Positions 51,949 to 61,455 are shown, counted from the first letter of the stretch. The stretch is 64,000 bases of DNA from Bradyrhizobium barranii subsp. apii (GCF_011516635.5 NZ_CP096255.1:806001-870000), one strand, 5' to 3'. Numbers and translations: made by a program. Notes: generated from the letters alone by a model not told the origin.

Positions 51949-52037
51949 CGTAGGGTGGGCAAAGGCGCAACGCGCCGTGCCCACCATCTTTCCCGATTGA
52001 GACCTTGGTGGGCACGCTTCGCTTTGCCCACCCTACG
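51949..52037. repeat. Intergenic palindrome, class A
   Basis: CGTAGGGTGGGCAAAGGCGC and GCTTTGCCCACCCTACG outer arms, with GCGCCGTGCCCACCAT and TTGGTGGGCACGCT as inner arms. It separates the converging carbonic anhydrase and asd genes. Confidence 0.88.
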
Positions 52038-52049
52038 AGATTCCGCGCG

Positions 52050-53084
52050 TTACGCCGCCTTCTTCTTCGCGCTGATCAGCTTGCGGTTGATCAGCACTTC
52101 CGCGATCTGGATGGCGTTGAGCGCCGCGCCCTTGCGCAGATTGTCGGACACGCACCACAGCACGAGGCCGTTCTCCACCGTCGCGTCCTCGCGGATGCGG
52201 CTGATATAGGTGGCGTCCTCGCCGGCGGCTTCATACGGCGTGGCGTAGCCGCCGGGCTCCTGCTTGTCGATGACGAGGCAGCCCGGCGCCTTGCGCAGGA
52301 TGTCGCGTGCCTCGTCCGCCGTGATCGGATTCTCGAACTCGATGTTGACGGCCTCGGAGTGGCCGACGAACACCGGCACGCGCACGCAGGTCGCGGAGAG
52401 CTTGATCTTGGGATCAAGGATCTTCTTGGTCTCCGCCATCATCTTCCACTCTTCCTTGGTGTAGCCGTCCTCCATGAAGACGTCGATCTGGGGGATGACG
52501 TTGAAGGCGATGCGCTTGGGGAATTTCTTCGCGATCAGCTCGCTGTTGGTGTAGACGGCCTTGGTCTGCGAGAACAATTCGTCCATCGCATCCTTGCCGG
52601 CGCCCGAGACCGATTGATAGGTCGAGACAACGACGCGCTTGATCGTCGCCTTGTCGTGCAGCGGCTTCAGCGCGACCACGAGCTGCGCGGTCGAGCAGTT
52701 CGGGTTGGCGATGATGTTCTTCTTCTTGAAGCCGGCCGTCGCATCCGCGTTCACCTCGGGCACGATCAGCGGCACGTCCGGATCCATGCGCCAGGCGGAC
52801 GAGTTGTCGATCACGACCGTGCCGGCGGCGCCGATCTTCGGCGACCATTCCTTCGACACCGAGCCGCCCGCCGACATCAGGCAGATATCGACATCGGAGA
52901 AGTCGTAGTGCTCGAGCGCTTTGACCTTCAGGGTGCGGTCGCCATAGGAGACCTCGACGCCGACGCTGCGGCGTGACGCCAGGGCCACGACCTCGTCCGC
53001 GGGGAATTTGCGCTCATCGAGGATGTTGAGCATTTCCCGTCCGACATTGCCGGTCGCGCCGACGACTGCGACTTTGTAACCCAT
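52050..53084 (-). CDS. asd: Aspartate-semialdehyde dehydrogenase
   Basis: NADPH-dependent enzyme of 344 residues that makes aspartate semialdehyde for lysine, threonine, methionine and diaminopimelate. MGYKVAVVGATGNVGREMLNIL carries the nucleotide motif; the catalytic Cys is in IIANPNCSTAQLVVAL; the substrate His/Arg region appears in RVPVFVGHSEAVNIE. Length is normal. It pairs functionally with dapF elsewhere in the window. Confidence 0.97.
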   Translation of the reverse strand: MGYKVAVVGATGNVGREMLNILDERKFPADEVVALASRRSVGVEVSYGDRTLKVKALEHYDFSDVDICLMSAGGSVSKEWSPKIGAAGTVVIDNSSAWRMDPDVPLIVPEVNADATAGFKKKNIIANPNCSTAQLVVALKPLHDKATIKRVVVSTYQSVSGAGKDAMDELFSQTKAVYTNSELIAKKFPKRIAFNVIPQIDVFMEDGYTKEEWKMMAETKKILDPKIKLSATCVRVPVFVGHSEAVNIEFENPITADEARDILRKAPGCLVIDKQEPGGYATPYEAAGEDATYISRIREDATVENGLVLWCVSDNLRKGAALNAIQIAEVLINRKLISAKKKAA

Positions 53085-53200
53085 CGTTCACTCTCCGATG
53101 AAAAAGCCCGTTCCTGAAGCTGACGCTTAAACAGGAAGAGCAGCGCTTCTATGCGAGAACCCGCCTCAAGACAACGTTGGACCATGCCTGAAGGCCGTGG

Positions 53201-53989
53201 ATGCAGTCGCCAGAGGCCAGCACGGCCGCAACCCCTACCCAGATCCATCTGGCGCTCGCAGCCCTCGCCGACGAAATCGTCGGCACGCTGGCGCGCCTGT
53301 TCGCCTATGTGGGGACGCTGGTCCTGTTTGCCATCCTCGCGCTGGCGGCGTTCGACCAGCTGCCCAGCCTGCGCGACGATGAGCCCGCCGAGAAGCCGGG
53401 GTGGAGCGTGGCCGACCGCTCGCAACCGGCCTTCGCCCTCAGCCGGCTCGATTCATCAGAAAAAACAGCCTCTTACGTCATTCTCAGGCATCCCGAAGGC
53501 GGCCGCAGGGACGTGATGCGCTGGACCGGCGAGGCGGACAAGCCCGTGGCGGAGCTCGAGATCTACCGCGAAGGCGGCGAATTCGACGTGGCCCGCCCGG
53601 CGACAGCGGACCTGGCGGTCCACATGGGCCTGGGTGAAGCAACTCCGCTCGAGCAGGCCGGCCTGATCGACACGAAATTCGGTCCCGTCGCCCTGTTCCG
53701 GCCCACCGGCGCGGCGGAGGCCGCGCGGGCGTGCCTCGGCTACCTCAAGCGCAGCGAGGAGCCGGCGCTCCAGATCTCCGGCTTCTCCTGCCAGGGCGAC
53801 ACCCTCCCCGCCCGGCGCGCGGCGATCGCCTGCACGCTGAATCGGCTCACACTCCTGACCTCGGGTAACGAGCCGAAGTTGGCGGAATTGTTTGCCCATG
53901 CGGAGCTGAAGCGCCGCTCCTGCGCTCCCCAGGGTTCGTCGGACTGGCTGCTGGGCGCGGCGAACGCGCAATTGCGCGGGGCGCTTTGA
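53201..53989 (+). CDS. Hypothetical membrane-anchored protein
   Basis: Protein of 262 residues with one N-terminal membrane helix (LFAYVGTLVLFAILALAAF) after a short cytoplasmic part. The exported portion has no recognised domain; conserved-looking pieces are GWSVADRSQPAFALSRLDSSEKTASYVIL and a Cys-bearing C-terminus (ACLGYLKR, GFSCQGD, IACTLNRL, RRSCAPQG). Five cysteines in the exported part may form disulfides. Function unknown; only genus-level conservation expected. The start at 53201 is uncertain. Confidence 0.72.
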   Translation: MQSPEASTAATPTQIHLALAALADEIVGTLARLFAYVGTLVLFAILALAAFDQLPSLRDDEPAEKPGWSVADRSQPAFALSRLDSSEKTASYVILRHPEGGRRDVMRWTGEADKPVAELEIYREGGEFDVARPATADLAVHMGLGEATPLEQAGLIDTKFGPVALFRPTGAAEAARACLGYLKRSEEPALQISGFSCQGDTLPARRAAIACTLNRLTLLTSGNEPKLAELFAHAELKRRSCAPQGSSDWLLGAANAQLRGAL

Positions 53990-54146
53990 TCCGCATCAAG
54001 CTCAAGTGGCTGGTATTGATGCAACTTTTGCCAGCGCGCACGATTATTCCGAGCTGGTGTGACCCAATAGACCTAGTTGCGGCCACCCTTGCCGGGCTAG
54101 TATGGGGATGAAATCGATTGGCGGCTTGCCGCCTGAAGGGGACGTG

Positions 54147-54533
54147 ATGAGCTCGAATTTCTCCGCCGCGAACAAACTGGCGATGTGGCTTGCGGCCGGC
54201 GCCGCGGTTGTCATGTCCTCAGCCCTCGCGACACCCGCCTCGGCCGACACCAAGAAGCAACGTTACGACAACAGCCGGCCCTATTACGGTCCGAGTGGCC
54301 CCAACGCTGTCTATCAGCAGGGCCGCACCCGCCTCTATGTGAGCAAGCGCTCCTGGCTTGACGGCGGCACTGAGGTCAATCCTGGCGACCGCAAGTTCTC
54401 CGACTACGCTTTCCCGCCGGCGATCGGCTATCCGACCTTCGCCCGCGAGAACAACAACCGCCCGATCGATCGCCAGCCGCTGAGCACGCCGGCCGACGTC
54501 GGCGGTTATCCGCGGAATTTCCCGCTGTACTGA
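54147..54533 (+). CDS. Exported hypothetical protein
   Basis: Protein of 128 residues with signal peptide NKLAMWLAAGAAVVMSSALA ending near ASAD. The mature part is Tyr/Pro/Asn rich (YDNSRPYYGPSGPNAVYQQGRTRLYVSKRSWLDGGTEVNPGDRKF). It ends GYPRNFPLY. A strong terminator follows, so it is a single transcript. GGGGAC lies before the ATG at 54147. Function unknown. Confidence 0.8.
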   Translation: MSSNFSAANKLAMWLAAGAAVVMSSALATPASADTKKQRYDNSRPYYGPSGPNAVYQQGRTRLYVSKRSWLDGGTEVNPGDRKFSDYAFPPAIGYPTFARENNNRPIDRQPLSTPADVGGYPRNFPLY

Positions 54534-54555
54534 GCGGAATGATCGACCGAATCAA

Positions 54556-54584
54556 AATGGCCGGGCTCGCGCCCGGCCATTTTT
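54556..54584 (+). terminator. Rho-independent terminator after the exported hypothetical gene
   Basis: AATGGCCGGGC (54556-54566) pairs with GCCCGGCCATT (54571-54581), loop TCGC, with a T-run beginning in the stem. It also faces the converging gene at 54607 and could act both ways. Confidence 0.92.
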
Positions 54585-54606
54585 GTTTGTGAGAGATGCG
54601 TCCGCT

Positions 54607-55245
54607 TCAGGCGTCGGCTGCCGGGTCGTAGCGCCTGCAAAATTCTTCGATCGCCTCGGAGCGGAAATCGCCCAGGCGCTCGAAGATGAGTTCGTCCGGC
54701 CAATCCCACCAGGCGATGCGGCGCAGGCTTGCCGCGACCGAATCGTCAAAGCGTTTGCGGATGGCACGCGCGGGAACGCCACCGGCGATCGTGTAGGGCT
54801 CGACATCGCGGCTAACGACCGCGCCCGCGGCAATCACCGCCCCGTCGCCGACCGTGACGCCCGGCAGCAGGATGGCGGCGTGCCCGATCCAGACATCGTT
54901 GCCGACGATGACGCGATCTCCGCGACGATCCGCAAAGAAGTCGCGGTCACGCGTCGCACTCGCCTCGTAATATTCCGGGACATAGGTGAAGCGATGCTGG
55001 GACGGACGGCCCATCGGATGGTTGGGCGCGCCGATGCGCACCGAATTGGCGATGGCGGTGAATTTTCCGATCACCGCGTCGGCGACCTCGCAGTTCTCGC
55101 CGAGATAGGAGTAGTCGCCGAGCGAGGCATATTCGATGCGGGTGTCGGCGAGGATTTCGCAGCGGCGACCGATCTGCGCTTCGCGCTGGCGGACCGTTTC
55201 ATGGATGATGGTTTCCGCGATCTTGGGGCGGGGCGAGGCATCCAT
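54607..55245 (-). CDS. Hexapeptide-repeat acyltransferase (DapH/phosphonate-associated type)
   Basis: Left-handed beta-helix acyltransferase of 212 residues. Hexapeptide repeats run from GRRCEILADTRIEYASLGDYSYLGENCEVADAVIGKFTAIA to VIVGNDVWIGHAAILLPGVTVGDGAVIAAGAVVSRDV. NHPMGRPSQHRFTYVPEYY and WWDWPDELI match the hexapeptide transferases linked to phosphonate (phn) loci, but no phn genes are nearby. Substrate unknown. ATG 55245 chosen because upstream sequence lies in a repeat. Confidence 0.87.
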   Translation of the reverse strand: MDASPRPKIAETIIHETVRQREAQIGRRCEILADTRIEYASLGDYSYLGENCEVADAVIGKFTAIANSVRIGAPNHPMGRPSQHRFTYVPEYYEASATRDRDFFADRRGDRVIVGNDVWIGHAAILLPGVTVGDGAVIAAGAVVSRDVEPYTIAGGVPARAIRKRFDDSVAASLRRIAWWDWPDELIFERLGDFRSEAIEEFCRRYDPAADA

Positions 55246-55276
55246 GAGGTGGCTTCCCTGAGGTCGTCGGCAGAGC

Positions 55277-55371
55277 CGTAAGGGTGGGCAAAGGCGCGAA
55301 GCGCCGTGCCCACCATCTCGCGGCAATCGCGATCGAAATGGTGGGCACGCGATCGCTTTGCCCACCCTACG
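55277..55371. repeat. Intergenic palindrome, class A
   Basis: CGTAAGGGTGGGCAAAGGCG and CGCTTTGCCCACCCTACG outer arms with CCGTGCCCACCATCTCG and AATGGTGGGCACG inner arms. It lies between leuB and the acyltransferase gene. Confidence 0.88.
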
Positions 55372-55387
55372 ATTGCGGTGTTTGTGG

Positions 55388-56500
55388 CTACGCGTGCAGC
55401 TTCTGCAATTCCTTCAGGATCGCTTCGCCCATCTGAGTGGTCGAGGCGGCCGTGGTGCCTTCCGACTTGATGTCGGCGGTACGCAGGCCGCTCGCCAGCA
55501 CCGCGGCGATCGCGGCATCGACCTTGTCGGCGAGATCGCCCATATCGAAGGAATAGCGCAGCGCCATGCCGAAGGACGAGATCATCGCGATGGGATTCGC
55601 GAGGCCTTGGCCTGCGATGTCGGGCGCCGAACCGTGCACGGGCTCGTACAGCGCCTTGCGCTTCTTGCTCTTCACATCGACTTCGCCGAGCGAGGCCGAG
55701 GGCAGCATGCCGAGCGAGCCGGTGAGCATTGCCGCGATGTCGGAGAGCATGTCGCCGAACAGATTGTCGGTGACGATGACATCGAACTGCTTCGGCGCCT
55801 TCACCAGCATCATGCCGCCGGAATCGGCGAGCTGATGCTCGAGCGTCACGTCAGGATATTCGCGCTTGTGGACCGCCGTCATGACCTCGTTCCAGAGCAC
55901 GCCCGACTTCATGACGTTGCGCTTCTCCATCGACGTCACCTTGTTCTTGCGCTTCCTCGCAAGCTCGAAGGCGACGCGGCCGATACGCTCGATCTCATAG
56001 GTGTCGTAGACCTGGGTATCGACGGCGCGCTTCTGGCCGTTGCCGAGATCGGTGATGGTCTTGGGCTCGCCGAAATAGACGCCGCCGGTGAGCTCGCGCA
56101 CGATGACGATGTCGAGGCCCTCGACCGCCTCACGCTTCAGGCTCGAGGCATCGGCGAGCGCCGGATAGCAGACGGCGGGGCGGAGGTTGGCGAACAGGGC
56201 GAGATCCTTGCGCAGGCGGAGCAGGCCGGCTTCGGGGCGCACCTCGTAAGGAACGGCATGCCACTTCGGGCCGCCGACCGCGCCGAAGATGATGGCGTCG
56301 GCGGCCGGCGCCTTGGCCATGTCGCCCTCGGAGATCGACACCTTGTGGGCGTCGTAGGCGGAGCCGCCGACCAGGCCGGTATCGGTCTCGAATTTGGCGA
56401 TCCCTGCCGAATTGAGCCAGTCGATCAGCCGCTTCACCTCGCCCATCACCTCGGGGCCGATACCGTCGCCGGGGAGCAGCAGCAATTTGTGGGTCGCCAT
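55388..56500 (-). CDS. leuB: 3-isopropylmalate dehydrogenase
   Basis: NAD-dependent oxidative decarboxylase of leucine synthesis; 370 residues. [48 protein letters not shown], the catalytic Tyr in [18 protein letters not shown] and [26 protein letters not shown] are present. ATG 56500 chosen by family start. It is unlinked to leuCD within the window by about 10 kb, as in Bradyrhizobium. Confidence 0.97.
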   Translation of the reverse strand: MATHKLLLLPGDGIGPEVMGEVKRLIDWLNSAGIAKFETDTGLVGGSAYDAHKVSISEGDMAKAPAADAIIFGAVGGPKWHAVPYEVRPEAGLLRLRKDLALFANLRPAVCYPALADASSLKREAVEGLDIVIVRELTGGVYFGEPKTITDLGNGQKRAVDTQVYDTYEIERIGRVAFELARKRKNKVTSMEKRNVMKSGVLWNEVMTAVHKREYPDVTLEHQLADSGGMMLVKAPKQFDVIVTDNLFGDMLSDIAAMLTGSLGMLPSASLGEVDVKSKKRKALYEPVHGSAPDIAGQGLANPIAMISSFGMALRYSFDMGDLADKVDAAIAAVLASGLRTADIKSEGTTAASTTQMGEAILKELQKLHA

Positions 56501-56631
56501 GGTCGTTTCCTCTGAGATCGAATTCGGCCGGAGTGCTAGAGCGGCGTTGCGCGCTTGGCAAGACACCATTGCCGCCTCGCGGCTGTGCAAGGCCCGCAGG
56601 GCCTGCCACACTGGGCGCGCCGGAGTATCCC

Positions 56632-57834
56632 TTGCGCGCCCCTGATCGTCCCCCGCCCGACGCACATCCCGCGCGGCTGATCCTGACCCTGTCGCTGGCG
56701 GCGACGGTCGGGCTCGGCATCGGCCGCTTTGCTTATGCGCTGGTGCTGCCCGATATGCGGGAGGACCTCGGCTGGTCCTACTCGGCGGCCGGTTTCATGA
56801 ACACCATCAACGCCGTCGGCTACCTCGTGGGCGCGCTTGTCGCGTCCCGGCTGATCCAGCGCGTCGGCTGGTCGGCGGCGATCCGCGGCGGAACCCTCGC
56901 CTGCGTCGCCGCGCTCGCCACCTGCGCGCTGACAGGCAATTTCGTTGCGCTGAGCCTCGCACGCCTCGTGCTGGGCTTAGGGGCCGCGGCCGGCTTCGTC
57001 GCCGGCGGTGCGCTGGCCGCGGCCATCGCGCAGTCGCGCCCGGAACGGGCCAATTTCCTGCTCAGCCTGTTCTATGCCGGGCCCGGCATCGGGATTCTCG
57101 CCTCGGGGTTGATCGCCCCGTTCACGCTGCAATATTTCGGGCCGGGCTCGTGGTGGCTGGTGTGGTGGGCGCTGACGCTGCTGTCCGTCGTGATGACCGC
57201 GCCGCTGTTCCTGATCCGCATCGAGAGTGGGGTGCGCTTCTCGGAAGGCAGCCACGCCGCCTTCGCGATTCTGCCCGTGCTGATCTATCTCGCCGGCTAC
57301 TTCCTGTTTGGCGCCGGCTACATCGCCTACATGACCTTCATGATCGCGTATGTGCGCGACGGCGGCGGCGGCGCCGCTGCGCAGGCCGCGTTCTGGAGCC
57401 TGATCGGCCTCAGCGCCTTCGTCACGCCCTGGGTCTGGCGCGGCGTGCTGGCGCTCGACCGCGGTGGACTTGCCACCGCCATCATCCTCGGCACCAACGC
57501 GCTCGGCGCGGCGTTGCCGATGCTCGGGCATTCGCCGGCGTGGCTCGCGGTTTCGGCGGTCGTGTTCGGCGTGGCCTTCTTCGCCGTGGTCGGCTCGACC
57601 ACGGCCTTCGTCCGCTTCAACTACCCGCCCCAGGCGTGGCCCACCGCGATCGCGGCGATGACGATCTCGTTCGGCGTCGGGCAGACGCTCGGCCCGATCG
57701 TGGTCGGCGCGATCACGGATGCGCTGGGGAGTCTGAGTTACGCGCTGAATGTGTCGGCGGCGCTGCTGGCATTGGGGGCGGTGGCCGCGTTGTGCCAGCG
57801 CAAGGTGGGGCCGGCCAGAGAACCGGTGCCGTAG
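56632..57834 (+). CDS. MFS transporter, YbfB/YjiJ family
   Basis: Twelve-helix transporter of 400 residues. [59 protein letters not shown] is the YbfB/YjiJ start. No cargo is known. The first in-frame start after the leuB promoter region is TTG 56632 (product [16 protein letters not shown]...); a start at 56533 would run into low-quality sequence. The stop codon TAG is part of a class A repeat. Confidence 0.85.
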   Translation: MRAPDRPPPDAHPARLILTLSLAATVGLGIGRFAYALVLPDMREDLGWSYSAAGFMNTINAVGYLVGALVASRLIQRVGWSAAIRGGTLACVAALATCALTGNFVALSLARLVLGLGAAAGFVAGGALAAAIAQSRPERANFLLSLFYAGPGIGILASGLIAPFTLQYFGPGSWWLVWWALTLLSVVMTAPLFLIRIESGVRFSEGSHAAFAILPVLIYLAGYFLFGAGYIAYMTFMIAYVRDGGGGAAAQAAFWSLIGLSAFVTPWVWRGVLALDRGGLATAIILGTNALGAALPMLGHSPAWLAVSAVVFGVAFFAVVGSTTAFVRFNYPPQAWPTAIAAMTISFGVGQTLGPIVVGAITDALGSLSYALNVSAALLALGAVAALCQRKVGPAREPVP

Positions 57835-57957
57835 GGTGGGCAAAGGCGCAAAGCGCCGTGCCCACCATGACCGTTGTCGCGGATACAGCATCGGTGGGCA
57901 CGCTTCCGCCTTCGCTCTTCGAGCTATGGCGGACAAGTCGCTTTGCCCACCCTACGG
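57830..57957. repeat. Intergenic palindrome, class A, overlapping the MFS gene stop
   Basis: CCGTAGGGTGGGCAAAGGCG and the mirrored CGCTTTGCCCACCCTACGG enclose inner arms CCGTGCCCACCATGACC / ATCGGTGGGCACGC and a TGGCGGACAAG stretch shared with the 17.4 and 61.5 kb copies. It supplies the MFS stop codon and abuts an IS630 element. Confidence 0.88.
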
Positions 57958-57968
57958 CAGCGGAGCTA

Positions 57969-59020
57969 GAGCATTTTCCGACCGGAAAGAATCGGGTGGG
58001 GATTCCCAAAACGGCGCGAGTCAGATTCAAGCTGCATGCTGGCGAGGGAGGCCAGCATGTATGGCCAGGGCGCTTTCGGTTGATCTTCGCCAAAGGGTGG
58101 TAGCCGCGATTGACGGTGGCATGTCCTGTCGACAGGCTGCTGAGCGCTTTGGTGTCAGCGCGGCCAGTGCGATCCGCTGGCGCGGTCGCCTCAAGAAAGT
58201 TGGCGACATCGTTCCTAAACGCCAGGGCGGTGACCGCAAATCGCAGCGCATCGAAGCGCATTCGCAATTGATTCTGGAGGCGGTGACAGCGAGGCCGGAT
58301 ATCACGCTTGCCGAGTTGCGAGAACTGTTGAAACGTCGTGGAATATCGACTGGCATCGCGTCGCTCTGGCGTTTTTTCCAGCGCAGAAAGATCACACTTA
58401 AAAAAAGACAGCGCACGCCGCCGAGCAACGGCGCGGCGATATAAATGCCGCACGTGAGGAGTGGTTCGAAGGGCAAATCGACCTTGACCCTGAGCGTCTC
58501 GTCTTCATCGACGAAACCAGCGCCAACACCAAAATGGCGCGGCGTTACGGGCGCTCGCCACGCGGCGAGCGATGTCGTGCAGCTATCCCACACGGACATT
58601 GGAAGACGACGACGTTCACCGCTGGATTGCGCTCCGACGGTCTGATCGCGCCGCTTGTTCTGGACGGTCCAATGGATGGCGACGCTTTCCTGGCCTACGT
58701 CGAGCAATTGCTCGCCCCATCGCTGCGGCCGGGCGATACCGTTATCATGGACAACTTGCCCGCTCACAAGGTCCATGGCGTTCGAGAGGCCATCCAGGCG
58801 GTCGGAGCTAGCCTGCTCTATCTTCCGCCCTACAGTCCAGACTTCAACCCGATTGAAATGGCCTTCTCCAAACTGAAAGCGCTGTTGCGGACCGCCGCAG
58901 CCCGCACCATGCCCGATCTCTGGCAAGCAATCGCCAACGCTCTCAAACGCTTCTCACCCGAGGAATGTCAAAATTATCTCGTCGCGGCTGGTTACGACGC
59001 AACGTGATCGGAAAACGCTC
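57969..59020 (+). mobile_element. IS630 family insertion sequence, apparently intact
   Basis: The element spans 1,052 bases between TA dinucleotides at 57967-57968 and 59021-59022, the target duplication expected of IS630. Terminal inverted repeats are GAGCATTTTCCGACC (left) and the complement of GAGCGTTTTCCGATC (right). It carries one transposase gene in two overlapping frames (58061-59007). It inserted into a GAGCTAGCTC sequence at the end of the molybdoenzyme gene. Confidence 0.88.
58061..59007 (+). CDS. IS630 family transposase, made by -1 frameshift
   Basis: DDE transposase of about 315 residues after frameshifting. Frame one (58061-58444) carries an [47 protein letters not shown]. At 58400-58406 a run of seven A followed by G allows -1 slippage (LKK to [12 protein letters not shown]). 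Frame two continues with [17 protein letters not shown] (first Asp), [13 protein letters not shown] (second Asp) and [23 protein letters not shown] (Glu). Stop at 59007. Without slippage, the product would be a 127-residue DNA-binding protein. Both frames look free of further damage. Confidence 0.88.
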
Positions 59021-59802
59021 TAGCTCCCGCTGAACGAATTGTACCCCTGGTCTTCCCAGTAGCCGCCCTTGTAGTCGTTGGTGACTTCCATCGAGACCAC
59101 GTATTTCGGGTTCTTGAATCCGAGTTTCGTCGGCACGCGGATCTTCATCGGGAAGCCGTAGGCCCGCGGCAAAATCTCGTTCGCGTATTTGAACGTCATC
59201 TGGGTTTGCGGATGCAGCGCACTGCGCATGTCCAGGGGCGAGTTGTAGCCGTCCTTGTCGGCGCACTGGAACCAGACATACTTTGCGCGCGTGTCGGCGC
59301 CGATCAGCTTGAGGAAATCGCGGAGCGGCGTGCCGGTCCAGCTTCCGATCGCGCTCCAGCCCTCGACACAGATGTGGCGGGTGATCTGCGTGACCTGCGG
59401 CAGCTTGTAGAGCTCGTCCAGCGTCCAGGACTTCTTGTTGTTGACTAGACCGCGCACCTCGAGCTTCCAGTCGGCGCCGTCGACATCAGGCGCATCGTCG
59501 AGATCGTAATAGGCGTTGAACGGGAACGGCTTTGTAATCGCGCTCTCGGGGAAGGTCGGCGCCAGCGCATCCGGATTGAACATCCAGGCCTGCACGGCGT
59601 CGTTGAATTTCGAGACCTTCGCCAGCAGGGTGTCGGCCGACGAGGAATCGACGACGTCGCAGCCGGTGAGCAGCGTCAGCGCGCCGAGGCTGGCGCCGCC
59701 GGCGATGAAGCGGCGGCGGGTGAAGTCCGGCATGGACTTGATGGAGTCCTTGATCAGCAGCCGCTTGTCGACGCCGGGGATGAGGAATGAGCGCTTGGCC
59801 AT
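59020..59802 (-). CDS. Molybdopterin-dependent oxidoreductase (sulfite oxidase/MsrP-like), Tat-exported
   Basis: Molybdoenzyme of 260 residues. A twin-arginine signal (FTRRRFIAGGASLGALTLL) ends in a lipobox-like LLTGC (Cys48), so it may be a membrane-tethered lipoprotein. The molybdenum-coordinating Cys is Cys145 in RHICVEGWSAIGSW; FPFNAYYDLDD and DWKLEVRGLVNNKKSWTLDELYKLP precede. It is related to MsrP (methionine sulfoxide reductase) but shorter, with a cytochrome b neighbour rather than a YedZ/MsrQ. Stop codon (cta, 59020-59022) falls at the IS630 junction and is preserved. Substrate not known. Confidence 0.88.
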   Translation of the reverse strand: MAKRSFLIPGVDKRLLIKDSIKSMPDFTRRRFIAGGASLGALTLLTGCDVVDSSSADTLLAKVSKFNDAVQAWMFNPDALAPTFPESAITKPFPFNAYYDLDDAPDVDGADWKLEVRGLVNNKKSWTLDELYKLPQVTQITRHICVEGWSAIGSWTGTPLRDFLKLIGADTRAKYVWFQCADKDGYNSPLDMRSALHPQTQMTFKYANEILPRAYGFPMKIRVPTKLGFKNPKYVVSMEVTNDYKGGYWEDQGYNSFSGS

Positions 59803-59825
59803 AATGGGTCTCACATATTTATCTT

Positions 59826-59874
59826 GAGCATGATCTTGTCGGAAAACCGGTTCCCACTTTTCCGGATCATGCTC
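59826..59874. repeat. Short palindrome, class G
   Basis: GAGCATGATCTTGTCGGAAA and TTTTCCGGATCATGCTC arms around CCGGTTCCCACT. Between the cytochrome b stop and the molybdoenzyme start. Same class as 51169-51216. Confidence 0.88.
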
Positions 59875-60504
59875 TCAGCGACCAATGATCATCGCGCGCA
59901 GGCTCTTCGGCACCAGCAGCGCGAGCAAGACGTGAATGACGAGGAAGGCGCAGATCGCGGCCATGCAGAAGAAATGGACGTAGCGCGCGGTCGGATAATC
60001 GCCGAACAGCATCACGAGATAATAGAGCTGCACCGGCTTCCACATCGACAGGCCCGACAGCACGATCAGCACGCCGACCACGATGATGCCGGCATAGAGC
60101 AGGCGCTGCACGTAATTGTAGACGGTGAGATCGTCATGGCCGAGCTTGAAGGTCAGGGCAGCCCTGACGTCGTGGAGCACGCCGGATGGCGTGATCGGCA
60201 GCAGCTTCTTGCGGAAGCGGCCGGTGGCGAAGCCGGTGACGAGATAGGCGAGGCCGTTGACCATCAGCAGCCACATCGCCGCAAAGTGCCAGAGCAGGCC
60301 GCCGCCGAGCCAGCCGCCAAGCGTATATTCGCGCGGAAAACTGAAGCCGAACAGCGGCGAGGCGTTGTAGATCTGCCAGCCCGACAGGATCATCAGGATC
60401 ATGGCGACCGCGTTGGTCCAGTGCATGACGCGGACCCAGGCCGGCTGGATCACTTTGGCGGGGGTGGCGCTGACCTGCTCGTCGCTGATTGTGAGGCTCG
60501 ACAT
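59875..60504 (-). CDS. Cytochrome b561 / b-type hydrogenase cytochrome-like membrane protein
   Basis: Di-heme membrane cytochrome of 209 residues with about four helices. WVRVMHWTNAVAMILMILSGWQIYN carries the first His; WHFAAMWLLMVNGLAYLVTG, LLYAGIIVVGVLIVLSGLSMW and YVHFFCMAAICAFLVIHVLLALLV contain other His ligands. It is the likely quinol-linked electron donor to the following molybdoenzyme. Start at 60504 chosen for length. It forms a unit with the fasciclin and molybdoenzyme genes. Confidence 0.9.
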   Translation of the reverse strand: MSSLTISDEQVSATPAKVIQPAWVRVMHWTNAVAMILMILSGWQIYNASPLFGFSFPREYTLGGWLGGGLLWHFAAMWLLMVNGLAYLVTGFATGRFRKKLLPITPSGVLHDVRAALTFKLGHDDLTVYNYVQRLLYAGIIVVGVLIVLSGLSMWKPVQLYYLVMLFGDYPTARYVHFFCMAAICAFLVIHVLLALLVPKSLRAMIIGR

Positions 60505-60687
60505 GATGGTTCCGTCCTGAAGGTCGTCTGACACCGAATATACGCCGATACTTCCGCTTTCGTTACGCCCCCGCACGACGGCGAATCGAGTCTGCGGGCG
60601 ACCGTGGTCACAATAAAGCGAGCCGGGTGCCCCCGGCTCGCCGTCTCAAAGCATCCTGTTCGGGGGATGAAACAGGGGTGGGCGGTG

Positions 60688-61242
60688 TTACGTCGCCGGC
60701 ATCAGCACGGTATCGACCACATGGATCACGCCGTTCGACTGGTTGACGTTGGAGATCGTCACCATCGAGGTGCCGCCCTTGGCATCGACGATCCAGACCT
60801 TGCCGTCCTGCTTCTTCACGGTCAGTTCCTCGCCTTCGGCGGTCTTCATCTTCTTGCCGTCGGTGAGGTCGGAGGCCTCGAGCTTGCCGGGCACGACATG
60901 GTAGGTGAGGATCTTGGTCAAGGTCGCCTTGTTCTCGGGCTTGACCAGATTGTCGACGGTGCCGGCCGGCAGCTTGCCGAAGGCGGCGTTGGTGGGCGCG
61001 AACACCGTGAACGGGCCCTTGCTTTCCAGCGTCGGCACCAGGCCGGCCGCCTTCACCGCCGCCACCAGCGTGGTGTGATCCTTCGAGTTGACGGCGTTCT
61101 GGACGATGTTCTTGGACGGGAACATCGCGGCGCCACCGACCATGACGGTCTTCTCCTCGGCGCGGACAGGCGCGACGACGGTCGCGGTGATGGCCAGAGC
61201 GCTGAAGGCGGCGGCAGCGAGATAGGCAATACGCTTCGACAT
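60688..61242 (-). CDS. Exported fasciclin (FAS1) domain protein
   Basis: Protein of 184 residues. Signal peptide RIAYLAAAAFSALAITATVVAPVRA ends near AEEK. The FAS1 domain has STLVAA-like HTTLVAAVKAAGLVPTLESKGPFTVFAPTNAAFGKLPAGTVDNLV, ILTYHVVPGKLEASDL and the C-terminal VIHVVDTVLMP. FAS1 proteins mediate adhesion or protein contacts; binding partner unknown. It lies first in a fasciclin, cytochrome b, molybdoenzyme series. Confidence 0.94.
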   Translation of the reverse strand: MSKRIAYLAAAAFSALAITATVVAPVRAEEKTVMVGGAAMFPSKNIVQNAVNSKDHTTLVAAVKAAGLVPTLESKGPFTVFAPTNAAFGKLPAGTVDNLVKPENKATLTKILTYHVVPGKLEASDLTDGKKMKTAEGEELTVKKQDGKVWIVDAKGGTSMVTISNVNQSNGVIHVVDTVLMPAT

Positions 61243-61455
61243 GGAGGGTCTCCCGATTGAATTGTGACCGGCAATGGCCGGCGTTTGCGTTGGGGCAACA
61301 ACGGCGCCTGTGACCTTTTGGCGTGAAGCAGCAGTGCCGTCGTTGGACCGAACTACGGGAGGGTTCGCGATGGGGTTTCGGGAAATAATTTATTGTGATG
61401 CGTGAAACTATGTAGCGGCGCATCCGTGTATGAGCCCGGGCTCAGCACCCGGTGC

